Source: Thermotoga sp.
GTDB taxonomy: Bacteria > Thermotogota > Thermotogae > B21-G9
Length of the DNA stretch: 13,642 nt
Assembly (NCBI GenBank): GCA_003641545.1
Contig: QNAU01000007.1
Span: forward strand, 1-13,642
Reading direction: 5' to 3'
Position 1 is the first letter of the stretch. Each line of letters begins with the position of its first letter. The position numbers were made by a program, and so were the translations under genes. The notes beneath the pieces were generated by a model, which ran no database searches, was not told the origin of the DNA, and was given only the letters and a program-made list of their open reading frames with translations. Of this stretch, positions 5,431 through 12,895 are shown one piece after another.

Positions 5431-8109
5431 ATGGGATCGAGGTTGTTCCTGATAGATGGAACTGGATTGGTATACAGAGCTTTTTACGCTATGAAAAGTG
5501 ATCTGAAGACATCAACCGGAATACCCACCAATGCCACCTACGGTGTCGCAAGAATGTTGACCAGATTCATCAAAGATTGGTTGAGAGAGGGAGACTGTGT
5601 TGTGTTCACGATGGACAAGAAAACCACGACTTACAGACACAGATTGCTCGAAACATACAAGGCGAACAGACCCAAGACACCTGACAGGATGGTTGAACAG
5701 CTACCTTACATAAAAAGGTTGGTCGAGGCTATGGGGATCAGGATAATGGAGGTCGAAGGACATGAAGCAGACGATCTTATAGCGACTCTGACTAAGAAAG
5801 GCAAGGATGTATTCGACGAGATATACATAATCACCGGCGACAAGGACATGCTCCAGCTGGTTGGCGACAAAATCAAGGTTTTGAGGGTGGGACATCGAGG
5901 TTTGACGGAGTTGGAACCACTCGACGAAGATGGGGTGTTGAAAAAATTCGGCGTACCACCGAACAGGATAGTCGATTTTCTGGCACTGATCGGAGACAAG
6001 ACTGACAACGTTCCCGGTGTCAAAGGGATAGGTGAAAAAACAGCGGTGGAGTTGATAAAAAAGTATGGGGATCTGGATAACATATACAAGAATCTCGGTG
6101 AGATTCCTCACAGGATATCAAAACTTCTCGTGGAGAATAGGGAAAGTGCATATTTGAGCAGGAAACTTGTGGAGCTGGAATTCTTCGAAGATGAAGTGGA
6201 TGTGAATTGGGAAGAGCTCAGATACAAAGGGGTGGACGAGGAAAAGCTGAAATCCATCTTCAGGGAACTCGAGTTCACGAGTTTGATGAAAGAATTCGGT
6301 TTCTACGAGGAATATGGTGAGAAAGCAAGATACGAGTGCATAACGAGTGAAGAAGCTTTTGAAGACCTCCTGAAAAAAATTGAAAGATCCTTGAACCTAT
6401 CCCTCGATCTTGAAACTACATCTCTATCCCCCGTGGATGCGGATATAGTTGGGATATCGATATCCTTCAAGCCATTCGAGGCGTATTACATCCCGATCGG
6501 TCATAAAACGGGTGAGAAACAGCTGGCTACAGAATACGTTCTTAGAAAGCTCATGGACTCACTTGAAAATGTTGGAATAATAGGTCAGAACTTGAAATTC
6601 GATTATTCCGTTCTTCTCTCGAAGGGCTACAGATTGAAGAACATATCTTTCGATACCATGATAGCGGCGTATCTTTTGAATCCTGATCAGAAGAAATATG
6701 GAATGGATGAATTGGCGCTGAAATACTTGAATTACAAACCAATATCTTACAAAGAGTTGATGGGTGACAGCCTGTTCGGTGGGGGTATAGAGTGGATACC
6801 CATTGAGAAGGCGACGACCTACGCAGCCGAAGATGCAGATATAACCTACAGGCTCTACGAAATACTGAACAAAAGAATATACGAATCACATTTGGATGAA
6901 GTACTGAACAGAATCGAGATCCCGTTGATACCTGTCTTGGCGGAAATGGAGTTGAACGGGGTTTATTTCGATACGGAATATCTGTGTGAACTTTCGAAAA
7001 ATTATGAGATGAAGATGACGGAGATACTTTCCGATATGTTCAGAATCGTCGGCGAGAGATTCAATCCCAACTCACCAAAACAAGTTGCAAGAATACTTTT
7101 CGACAAGCTCAAGTTGAAACCGGTGAGAAAAACCAAGGGAGGATCATTCTCAACCGATGCCATGACTTTGGAAGAGTTGAGCAATCAACATGAAGTGGTT
7201 AGACTGATTCTGGAATACAGAAAATACAGCAAGCTCAAGTCAACTTATCTCGATATACTACCGAGGATGGTTAACCCGAAGACGGGGAGAATACACACTT
7301 CGTTCAACCAAACAGGAACGGCAACTGGACGGTTGAGCAGTTCGGAACCCAACCTTCAAAACATACCCAAGAGGGATGAGGAAGGAAGGGAGATAAGAAA
7401 GGCGGTCATTCCACAGAGAAAGGGTTGGAAGATAATCAGTGCGGATTATTCCCAGATAGAATTGAGGATATTGGCGCATTTCTCAAAGGATGAGAATCTC
7501 ATCGATGCGTTCAAAAAAGGAGTGGACATACATTCTCTAACCGCATCCAAGATATTCAACGTTCCAGTCGAGGATGTGGATGAAAGTATGAGAAGGGTGG
7601 GAAAGACCGTTAATTTTTCGATAATATACGGCATAACACCGTTCGGTCTTCATCAGAGGTTGAAATTACCGGTGAAAGAGTGTGAAATGATAATAACGAA
7701 TTATTATAAAAATTATCCTGGGGTCAGGGAATACATAGAGAAAACCCTTGAGAAAGCCAGAAAGACCGGTTGTGTTTTCACGATGTTCGGCAGAAGGCGG
7801 GAAGTTCCTCAACTTTCCAGTCCAAACAAGAATGTTCAACAGGAAGGTTTCAGAATAGCCGTAAACACACCAATACAAGGAACAGCTGCGGATATAATAA
7901 AATTGGCTATGGTAAGGATACACAATGAAATGAAGAGGGAGAATTTGAAATCCATGATGATATTACAGGTTCACGATGAACTCGTCTTCGAAGTTCCAGG
8001 GGAGGAAGTCGAAATGATGAAAGAAGTGATAACAGATGGTATGGAAAATGTGGTTGAGCTGGACGTTCCCCTGAGCGTCAGCCTCAAGATTGATGACCAT
8101 TGGGAATGA
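5431..8109 (+). CDS. polA: DNA polymerase I with 5'-nuclease and proofreading domains
   Basis: At 892 residues this is a full-length family A polymerase, used in primer removal, gap filling and repair. The 5'-3' nuclease domain (about 1-290) has LIDGTGLVYRAFY (7-19), EADDLIATL (112-120), TGDKDMLQL (135-143) and GDKTDNVPGVKGIG (188-201). The 3'-5' exonuclease domain (about 300-480) keeps all motifs: Asp326 and Glu328 (LDLET), Asn387 and Asp391 (QNLKFD), Tyr464 and Asp468 (YAAED), so proofreading should be active, unlike in Taq polymerase. The polymerase domain has motif A DYSQIELR (672-679), motif B with Arg722, Lys725, Phe729 and Tyr733 (RRVGKTVNFSIIYG), and motif C QVHDELVFE (846-854). Phe729 is the position that in this family disfavours dideoxynucleotides. 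ATG 5431 follows AAGGTGG at 5-base spacing. The length matches T. maritima PolA as I remember it (893). Confidence 0.98.
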   Translation: MGSRLFLIDGTGLVYRAFYAMKSDLKTSTGIPTNATYGVARMLTRFIKDWLREGDCVVFTMDKKTTTYRHRLLETYKANRPKTPDRMVEQLPYIKRLVEAMGIRIMEVEGHEADDLIATLTKKGKDVFDEIYIITGDKDMLQLVGDKIKVLRVGHRGLTELEPLDEDGVLKKFGVPPNRIVDFLALIGDKTDNVPGVKGIGEKTAVELIKKYGDLDNIYKNLGEIPHRISKLLVENRESAYLSRKLVELEFFEDEVDVNWEELRYKGVDEEKLKSIFRELEFTSLMKEFGFYEEYGEKARYECITSEEAFEDLLKKIERSLNLSLDLETTSLSPVDADIVGISISFKPFEAYYIPIGHKTGEKQLATEYVLRKLMDSLENVGIIGQNLKFDYSVLLSKGYRLKNISFDTMIAAYLLNPDQKKYGMDELALKYLNYKPISYKELMGDSLFGGGIEWIPIEKATTYAAEDADITYRLYEILNKRIYESHLDEVLNRIEIPLIPVLAEMELNGVYFDTEYLCELSKNYEMKMTEILSDMFRIVGERFNPNSPKQVARILFDKLKLKPVRKTKGGSFSTDAMTLEELSNQHEVVRLILEYRKYSKLKSTYLDILPRMVNPKTGRIHTSFNQTGTATGRLSSSEPNLQNIPKRDEEGREIRKAVIPQRKGWKIISADYSQIELRILAHFSKDENLIDAFKKGVDIHSLTASKIFNVPVEDVDESMRRVGKTVNFSIIYGITPFGLHQRLKLPVKECEMIITNYYKNYPGVREYIEKTLEKARKTGCVFTMFGRRREVPQLSSPNKNVQQEGFRIAVNTPIQGTAADIIKLAMVRIHNEMKRENLKSMMILQVHDELVFEVPGEEVEMMKEVITDGMENVVELDVPLSVSLKIDDHWE

Positions 8110-8118
8110 GGTGATATT

Positions 8119-8589
8119 TTGAATGCCAAAGTTGTCAATGCAGTATTGAATGCCATAATGAGAGTTTTCTCTTCCATGTATGGGATGAAAATAATCTTCG
8201 AAAAACCAGCGGTTTCAAGACAGCTCATTCCAGAACACGAAGTGATAGGGATAATCGGAATAACGGGGGATCTCTCTGGAAATGTGGTCTACTCGATGAA
8301 GAAGGAAGCAGTTTTCGCGATGGTGAGGAAAATAGCGGGAATGGATATCACCGAGATCGATGAACTGGCTCTCAGCGCGGTGGGTGAGATGACGAACATA
8401 GTCGCGGGAAACATGGCAACTTTGCTCACCGAGATAGGATACAAGCTGGACATAACTCCACCATCCGTGATATACGGTAAGGAACTCAAGGTAAAGGTCG
8501 AAGGATTCGTCATAAGGATTCCTGGAAAGCTGGATGAGTTGGATTTCGATGTTTCGATAGTTGTGAAGGAGGAGAATAAAGAGGTGTGA
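8119..8589 (+). CDS. cheX: CheX-type CheY-P phosphatase
   Basis: The 156-residue protein is a CheX/CheC/FliY-family phosphatase, which removes phosphate from CheY-P and so resets flagellar chemotaxis signalling. The single active-site helix carries the E-x-x-N motif, Glu90 and Asn93, in AVGEMTNIVAGN (87-98). HEVIGIIGITGDLSGNVVYSM (two adjoining stretches, 40-60) and the C-terminal strands match the CheX fold, and one active site instead of two separates it from CheC. The start is TTG 8119, with GAGG (8108-8111) 7 bases upstream overlapping the polA stop; the nearby ATG at 8123 is out of frame. The stop overlaps the next gene by GTGA. From memory, T. maritima CheX (TM1618) lies next to polA (TM1619) and upstream of the ATP synthase genes, so the position is conserved even though no other chemotaxis gene is present here. 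Confidence 0.92.
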   Translation: MNAKVVNAVLNAIMRVFSSMYGMKIIFEKPAVSRQLIPEHEVIGIIGITGDLSGNVVYSMKKEAVFAMVRKIAGMDITEIDELALSAVGEMTNIVAGNMATLLTEIGYKLDITPPSVIYGKELKVKVEGFVIRIPGKLDELDFDVSIVVKEENKEV

Positions 8590-8828
8590 AAAGGGGGGAT
8601 TTTCCAAAGGAGATTTCGAAGCTCGGTATGGTGATGAATTTTGGGATAATAGTCATATCGAACCTCGTAGTTTCAGCTTTCATAGGGTATTACCTTGACA
8701 AAGTGTTTCTGAAGAATAGGTTGATCTTCGTTGTCTTTCTATTCTTGGGGATCATATCCGGGATTTACAACGGGGTGAAATTCTTGATGAAAGAAGTGGA
8801 AAGGTCGGAGAGGAAGATGAAAAAATGA
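8586..8828 (+). CDS. atpZ: AtpZ/AtpI-like ATP synthase accessory membrane protein
   Basis: The 80-residue protein has two predicted membrane helices (about 17-37 and 45-65) joined by a tight loop containing GYYLDKVFLKN (34-44); GYxLD before a short turn is characteristic of the ATPase_gene1/AtpZ family encoded at the head of many bacterial ATP synthase operons. Proteins of this group are linked to ATP synthase assembly or to Mg2+/Ca2+ supply, but the exact role is unsettled. The GTG start (8586) overlaps the cheX stop by four bases; AAGGAGGAG (8566-8574) and AGAGG just upstream are possible ribosome sites, neither ideally spaced. The next gene overlaps by ATGA, so cheX, this gene and the AtpI-like gene are probably translationally coupled. 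Confidence 0.8.
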   Translation: MKRGDFPKEISKLGMVMNFGIIVISNLVVSAFIGYYLDKVFLKNRLIFVVFLFLGIISGIYNGVKFLMKEVERSERKMKK

Positions 8829-9199
8829 GGAGCATAATCGTGGGAACGGTGATGTCATCACTGGTTGGAATCTTGGTATCATTCATCCTTGGAAGATTCG
8901 AGTTCGCATTGGGATTGGTGATCGGAACGATTGGTTCGATCTTCTGGATCTTTTCGTTGAATCTGGATGTGAAGAATTTTGCAAGAAGTGGTAATATAAA
9001 TAGGATAAGATTGGGGTACATCGTGAGACTGATGATCGGAGCGGGAATGATGGCTCTATCTTTTGCCATTTCCATGGAAGCATTTTTCGGATCTTGTTTG
9101 GGTCTGATTTCCCTGAAACTTGGAAGTTACATATCTTTCCTCTTCTCGTCTGGGAGGGAGAATAATGGGAATAAAGCTGAATTTATCAAGGAAAGATAA
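8825..9199 (+). CDS. atpI: AtpI-like ATP synthase assembly protein
   Basis: The 124-residue protein has four predicted membrane segments (about 3-22, 27-46, 65-84 and 86-107) and a polar tail of about 15 residues. The hydrophobic layout and its place just before atpB fit the ATP synthase I (AtpI) family, which assists assembly of the c ring; sequence motifs are weak, so the assignment rests mostly on context. ATG 8825 overlaps the preceding stop (ATGA), with GGAGAGGA as ribosome site about 11 bases upstream. Its last 35 bases overlap the start of atpB in another frame, and the atpB ribosome site lies inside this gene. Confidence 0.75.
   Translation: MRSIIVGTVMSSLVGILVSFILGRFEFALGLVIGTIGSIFWIFSLNLDVKNFARSGNINRIRLGYIVRLMIGAGMMALSFAISMEAFFGSCLGLISLKLGSYISFLFSSGRENNGNKAEFIKER
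9152..9160 (+). promoter_or_regulatory. Ribosome binding site that sets the atpB start
   Basis: GGGAGGGAG ends four bases before ATG 9165, with its GGAGG core seven bases away. It lies inside the atpI-like gene and favours ATG 9165 over the in-frame TTG at 9120, which has no ribosome site. Confidence 0.75.
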
Positions 9200-10004
9200 A
9201 ATATTTTTTATAGTATTTCTGATAATTTATATCGTGGTTGCAGTTTTGAATTACAAGCATGTGGGAAAATTAGAGGGTGTTGGGCAGAGATGGATAATCG
9301 GGATCGGGATATCCGAGAACATCACCCTACGTTTGAACCCGTTGACGGTGATCATGAGCTGGGCGATCATGGTGTTTCTGATGTTGTCAGCGGTGAAATT
9401 CAAAAAAAATCTGAGAATTATACCCAGCAGATTTCAGGCTTTCTTCGAATACATCCTATCCTTCATATACGAAATTGTTGAGGATTCCATTCCAAGGAAG
9501 GAATTGGTGAAGCCCGTCTTCTACATATCGGCGACCCTCTTTCTCTTCATAGTCATCTCGAACATCCTTGGTGGATTCCCTGGAATTCAGGTTGTTCCGA
9601 CGGATGAGGGGATAAAAATATCGTTGTTCCAAGATACCTGGTTCTCACCGACCGCGGATATAAACACGAACGCGACCTATGCGGTCATGGTTTTGATACT
9701 CAGTCATGCATTCGCCATAAAGGTGAAAGGATTCTGGAGATGGTTCAAATCTTTCTTCGAACCGAATCCCTTGATGTTTCCGATGAACGTGATCGGAGAA
9801 CTTGCAAAACCAATTTCACACTCTTTGAGGCTCTTTGGAAACATAGCGGGGGGAGGAATATTGGTTCTGATACTGAGTTATATGACGAAATACATATTCA
9901 TTCCCGTTATTCTCTGGGGATTCTTCGGATTGTTCGTCGGGGTCATTCAAGCGCTCGTTTTTTCCATGCTGGCGATAGCGTATATAAGTGCACAGATAGA
10001 ATGA
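9165..10004 (+). CDS. atpB: ATP synthase F0 subunit a
   Basis: Subunit a forms the two ion half-channels next to the c ring. The 279-residue protein contains the essential arginine of the stator, Arg222, in SHSLRLFGNIAGG (218-230), along with NVIGELAKPIS (208-218), the family segment PTADINTNATYA (162-173) and the last helix with IQALVFSMLAIAYISAQIE (261-279). Five to six membrane helices are predicted, the first at about 12-29. The start at ATG 9165 is set by a strong ribosome site; the frame is open further upstream but within atpI. Together with the c subunit it forms the ion path, and the c-subunit motif suggests that the ion is Na+. The stop lies 17 bases before atpE. Confidence 0.96.
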   Translation: MGIKLNLSRKDKIFFIVFLIIYIVVAVLNYKHVGKLEGVGQRWIIGIGISENITLRLNPLTVIMSWAIMVFLMLSAVKFKKNLRIIPSRFQAFFEYILSFIYEIVEDSIPRKELVKPVFYISATLFLFIVISNILGGFPGIQVVPTDEGIKISLFQDTWFSPTADINTNATYAVMVLILSHAFAIKVKGFWRWFKSFFEPNPLMFPMNVIGELAKPISHSLRLFGNIAGGGILVLILSYMTKYIFIPVILWGFFGLFVGVIQALVFSMLAIAYISAQIE

Positions 10005-10007
10005 AAA

Positions 10008-10014
10008 AGGGAGG
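10008..10014 (+). promoter_or_regulatory. Ribosome binding site that sets the atpE start
   Basis: AGGGAGG lies seven bases before ATG 10022. An in-frame ATG at 10001 overlaps the atpB stop, but it has no ribosome site of its own and would read through this sequence as Lys-Lys-Gly-Gly, so 10022 is preferred. Confidence 0.75.
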
Positions 10015-10021
10015 GAAGATC

Positions 10022-10276
10022 ATGGAGAACATGGATCTTGCGCACGCCATCGTTCAAGCAGCGAAATTCTTGGGTGCAGGTATAGCGATGGGATTTGGAG
10101 CCATAGGACCGGCGATCGGAGAGGGGCACATAGGTGCATATGCCATGGATGCCATCGCGAGGCAACCTGAGATGAGTGGTTCCATCGTCACGAGGATGCT
10201 GTTGGCGATGGCCGTCACAGAATCAACGGGACTTTACTCTCTGCTCATAGCCTTCATACTGCTTTTCATAGTTTGA
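10022..10276 (+). CDS. atpE: ATP synthase F0 subunit c, sodium-type
   Basis: The 84-residue hairpin protein forms the rotor ring. Helix 1 (about 10-44) holds GAGIAMGFGAIGPAIGEG, the polar loop is ARQPE (46-50), and helix 2 (about 53-84) carries the ion-binding carboxylate Glu67 in AVTESTGLYS (64-73). Ser68, Thr69 and Tyr72 next to Glu67 match the ES/T-x-x-Y signature of Na+-binding c subunits, as in Ilyobacter tartaricus. The helix-1 position that is Gln32 there is Glu34 here (GEG), giving two carboxylates per site, a type described for Fusobacterium nucleatum. There is no cleaved signal. High expression is expected because the ring needs many copies; the strong ribosome site agrees with that. 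Neighbours are atpB (17 bases upstream) and atpF (17 bases downstream). Confidence 0.97.
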   Translation: MENMDLAHAIVQAAKFLGAGIAMGFGAIGPAIGEGHIGAYAMDAIARQPEMSGSIVTRMLLAMAVTESTGLYSLLIAFILLFIV

Positions 10277-10293
10277 ACTGTGAGGGATGAAAA

Positions 10294-10797
10294 ATGCTGG
10301 AATTCAATCTGACATCGGTGATCCAGCTTTTGAATTTTCTCATTCTCATGTTCTTTCTCATGAAGTTCCTGTTCAAACCGTTCTTGAAGACGCTGGATGA
10401 GAGGAAAGAGAAGATCCGGAAGGAATTCATGGAAGCGGAGAAGCTCAGGAAAGAAGCGGAGGAATACAACGAAAAAGCAAAGATGGAGTATCAGAATGCC
10501 AGAAACAGGGCGATGGAGATAATCGAGAAATCGAAGAAAGAAGCGGAGGAATTCCTGAAAACGCAGAAAGAAAGCGCAAAGATGGAAGCCAAAAGAATGA
10601 TAGATGAAGCCAAAATGGAGATCGAGAGGATGAAGGAAGAAACCATAAAGGAATTGAGGATGGAGACGTTGAAACTTTCCGTATTCCTCGCGTCCAAGAT
10701 TCTCGAAAGAGAAGTCGATGAAAGGACACACAGGGAATACCTCATGAATATGCTCGAAAGAATCGCGAAAGGTAAGAGAAAAGGCAGTGGGAGCTGA
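10294..10797 (+). CDS. atpF: ATP synthase F0 subunit b
   Basis: The 167-residue protein is the peripheral stalk that holds F1 to the membrane sector. One N-terminal membrane helix (about 8-28, QLLNFLILMFFLMKFLF) is followed by KPFLKTLDERKEKI (28-41), a typical b-subunit junction, and a long charged helix of Glu, Lys and Arg heptads to about 150 that should form the dimeric coiled coil. ATG 10294 follows GAGGGA (10282-10287) at 6-base spacing. The gene ends five bases before atpH, whose product binds the distal end of the stalk. Length is normal for the family. Confidence 0.95.
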   Translation: MLEFNLTSVIQLLNFLILMFFLMKFLFKPFLKTLDERKEKIRKEFMEAEKLRKEAEEYNEKAKMEYQNARNRAMEIIEKSKKEAEEFLKTQKESAKMEAKRMIDEAKMEIERMKEETIKELRMETLKLSVFLASKILEREVDERTHREYLMNMLERIAKGKRKGSGS

Positions 10798-10802
10798 TAT
10801 GT

Positions 10803-11348
10803 ATGAGACAATCTTCAACGGTGGCAAAAAGATATGCTGAGGCTTTGCTCAGCGTTGCAACTGAAACATCCAAGGCTGAGGAATACGCGAAAAAATTGGT
10901 GGAATTGAGAGAGTTAACACGTATGGAGATTGTGAAGGATTTTCTCATGAATCCTGCCATAGATAGAAAGGAAAAGATCGATCTTTTATGTTCCGTTTTG
11001 GGTGAGGTGGATGAAAAGTTCAAAAATTTCATGGAGATTCTCGTGGAGAAGAGAAGGTTGAATCAGATTCCACTGATAGCAGATCATTTTTCGAGGTTTC
11101 TCGATGAAAAAATGGGAAAGTTGAAAGTATGGGTTGTTTCCGCGAAGAAACTGAGTGAGGATGATTTGAAGATCTTGGAAGATGCGTTGAAAAAGTTGAA
11201 AAAGGTGAAAGATGCAGAATTTGATTTTCAACTGAGTGAAGATCCAACTTTGATAGGTGGCGTTAGGATATTCTTTGACAGTGAGATGATGGATCTGTCG
11301 ATCAAGGGAGAATTGGAAAGAATAGAAAATGAGCTTTTTTCATCGTGA
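10803..11348 (+). CDS. atpH: ATP synthase F1 subunit delta
   Basis: The 181-residue protein connects the top of F1 (alpha N-termini) to the b-subunit stalk. The N-terminal helical domain opens with the family pattern AKRYAEALLSVA (8-19), continues with VKDFLMNPAIDRKEKIDLL (44-62) and EKFKNFMEILVEKRRLNQIP (71-90), and the C-terminal domain ends with DPTLIGGVRIFFDSEMMDLS (147-166), which matches the conserved delta/OSCP end. ATG 10803 lies five bases after the atpF stop, with GGGAG (10789-10793) as ribosome site 9 bases upstream. An ATG at 10799 is out of frame. Confidence 0.95.
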   Translation: MRQSSTVAKRYAEALLSVATETSKAEEYAKKLVELRELTRMEIVKDFLMNPAIDRKEKIDLLCSVLGEVDEKFKNFMEILVEKRRLNQIPLIADHFSRFLDEKMGKLKVWVVSAKKLSEDDLKILEDALKKLKKVKDAEFDFQLSEDPTLIGGVRIFFDSEMMDLSIKGELERIENELFSS

Positions 11349-11351
11349 AGA

Positions 11352-11358
11352 GAGGTGA
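11352..11358 (+). promoter_or_regulatory. Ribosome binding site that sets the atpA start
   Basis: GAGGTGA lies five bases before ATG 11364. The in-frame GTG at 11355 is part of this site and would add only Met-Lys-Trp, so it is not the likely start. Confidence 0.75.
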
Positions 11359-11363
11359 AATGG

Positions 11364-12872
11364 ATGAGGATTTCCCCTGGCGAGATAACCAAGGTGATAG
11401 AAGAAAGAATAAAGGGATACGAAAAGGAAGTTGATTTGAGAGAGGTTGGAAGAGTCGTCCAAGTTGGTGATGGAATAGCGAGGATTTACGGTTTGAAAAA
11501 TGTCATGGCGAGTGAATTGGTGAAATTTGAGAACGGAGAATACGGTTTGGCGTTGAATTTGGAAGAGGACAACGTGGGAGTCGTCATACTCGGTGATTTT
11601 GAGAGGATAAAAGAGGGAGACAAAGTTGAGAGAACCAAGAGAATAATAGAGGTTCCAGTTGGTGAAGAACTCTTGGGGAGGGTGGTTAACCCTCTCGGAA
11701 TACCTTTGGATGGCAAGGGGGATATAAAGGCGAAGAAGTTCAGAAGAATTGAGATAAAAGCACCGGGAGTTATATACAGAAAGCCGGTCGATACACCGCT
11801 TCAGACGGGAATAAAATCCATAGATGCGATGATACCGATAGGAAGAGGACAGAGAGAGCTGATAATAGGTGATAGACAGACCGGAAAGACAGCCATAGTC
11901 ATAGATACCATAATCAATCAGAAGGGAAAAGGTGTTTACTGTATATACGTTGCCATAGGTCAGAAGACCTCCGCAGTTGCCAGAATAGTTGATAAACTCG
12001 AGCAGTATGGTGCCATGGAATACACGACCGTGGTTGTGGCATCCGCAAGTGATCCCGCTCCTCTTCTGTATTTGGCACCATATGCGGGATGTGCCATGGG
12101 TGAAGAGTTCATGTACAATGGCAAGGATGCGCTCGTGGTCTATGACGATCTTTCCAAACATGCAGCAGCTTACAGGGAGTTATCACTGCTTTTGAGAAGA
12201 CCTCCCGGAAGGGAGGCGTATCCTGGTGACATTTTCTATCTTCACTCGAGGCTTCTCGAAAGGGCTGCGAGATTGAACGATGAGATGGGTGGTGGATCCC
12301 TTACCGCACTTCCAATAGTCGAAACACAGGCGAACGATATATCCGCTTACATACCAACGAATGTCATCTCAATAACGGATGGACAGATATATCTCGAGCC
12401 CGGATTGTTCTACGCGGGATTCAGGCCAGCCATAAACACTGGGTTATCGGTTTCAAGGGTCGGTGGTGCGGCGCAAATAAAGGCGATGAAACAAGTTGCG
12501 GGTAGGTTGAGGATAGAACTCGCACAGTATAGGGAACTTGAAGCTTTCGCGCAATTTGCCACGGAATTGGATGAGGTAACGAGAGCCCAGTTGGTAAGAG
12601 GAGAAAGGCTGATGGAACTGTTGAAGCAAGAACAGTACCAACCGATGCCGGTGGAAGAACAGGTCGTCGTGTTGTACGCCGGAGTCAACGGTTATCTCGA
12701 TGACCTCCCAACGAGTGCGGTCAAGAAATTCGAGAATGATTTTCTGAATTACATGAGAAGGGAAAGGAAGGACATTCTTGAGGAGATAGCAAAGAAGAAG
12801 GAATTGAGTGAGGAACTCGAACGAAGATTGAAGGAAGCCATAGAAGATTTCAAGAAGAGTTTCGTCTATTGA
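11364..12872 (+). CDS. atpA: ATP synthase F1 subunit alpha
   Basis: Alpha carries the non-catalytic nucleotide sites and supplies an arginine to the catalytic sites on beta. The 502 residues show an N-terminal beta barrel (about 25-92, [11 protein letters not shown] at 34-44), Walker [11 protein letters not shown] (169-178, Lys175), Walker B ALVVYDD (256-262), [20 protein letters not shown] (277-296), and the arginine finger Arg365 in [10 protein letters not shown] (362-371), with a helical C-terminal domain. ATG 11364 is set by GAGGTGA; the N-terminus [14 protein letters not shown] is very close to that of T. maritima alpha as I remember it, and the length is usual. It lies 15 bases after atpH, and atpG starts 23 bases downstream. 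Confidence 0.98.
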   Translation: MRISPGEITKVIEERIKGYEKEVDLREVGRVVQVGDGIARIYGLKNVMASELVKFENGEYGLALNLEEDNVGVVILGDFERIKEGDKVERTKRIIEVPVGEELLGRVVNPLGIPLDGKGDIKAKKFRRIEIKAPGVIYRKPVDTPLQTGIKSIDAMIPIGRGQRELIIGDRQTGKTAIVIDTIINQKGKGVYCIYVAIGQKTSAVARIVDKLEQYGAMEYTTVVVASASDPAPLLYLAPYAGCAMGEEFMYNGKDALVVYDDLSKHAAAYRELSLLLRRPPGREAYPGDIFYLHSRLLERAARLNDEMGGGSLTALPIVETQANDISAYIPTNVISITDGQIYLEPGLFYAGFRPAINTGLSVSRVGGAAQIKAMKQVAGRLRIELAQYRELEAFAQFATELDEVTRAQLVRGERLMELLKQEQYQPMPVEEQVVVLYAGVNGYLDDLPTSAVKKFENDFLNYMRRERKDILEEIAKKKELSEELERRLKEAIEDFKKSFVY

Positions 12873-12895
12873 TATTTGAAGAGTGAGGTGAAAGG

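Noticed and set aside
9740..10021. Upstream extension of atpE into atpB
   Set aside because: The frame is open but the extra residues have no similarity to c subunits; the ribosome site and the family N-terminus place the start at 10022.
10234..10827. A 197-codon open frame on the minus strand opposite atpF
   Set aside because: Its Phe/His/Leu-rich translation is what results from reading the opposite strand of a Glu/Lys/Arg coiled coil; atpF is clearly the real gene.
11340..12161. A 273-codon open frame on the minus strand opposite atpA
   Set aside because: It lies entirely antisense to a highly conserved gene, its translation is low-complexity (rich in Tyr, Ser, His, Leu) with no recognisable motif, and it has no ribosome site or promoter.
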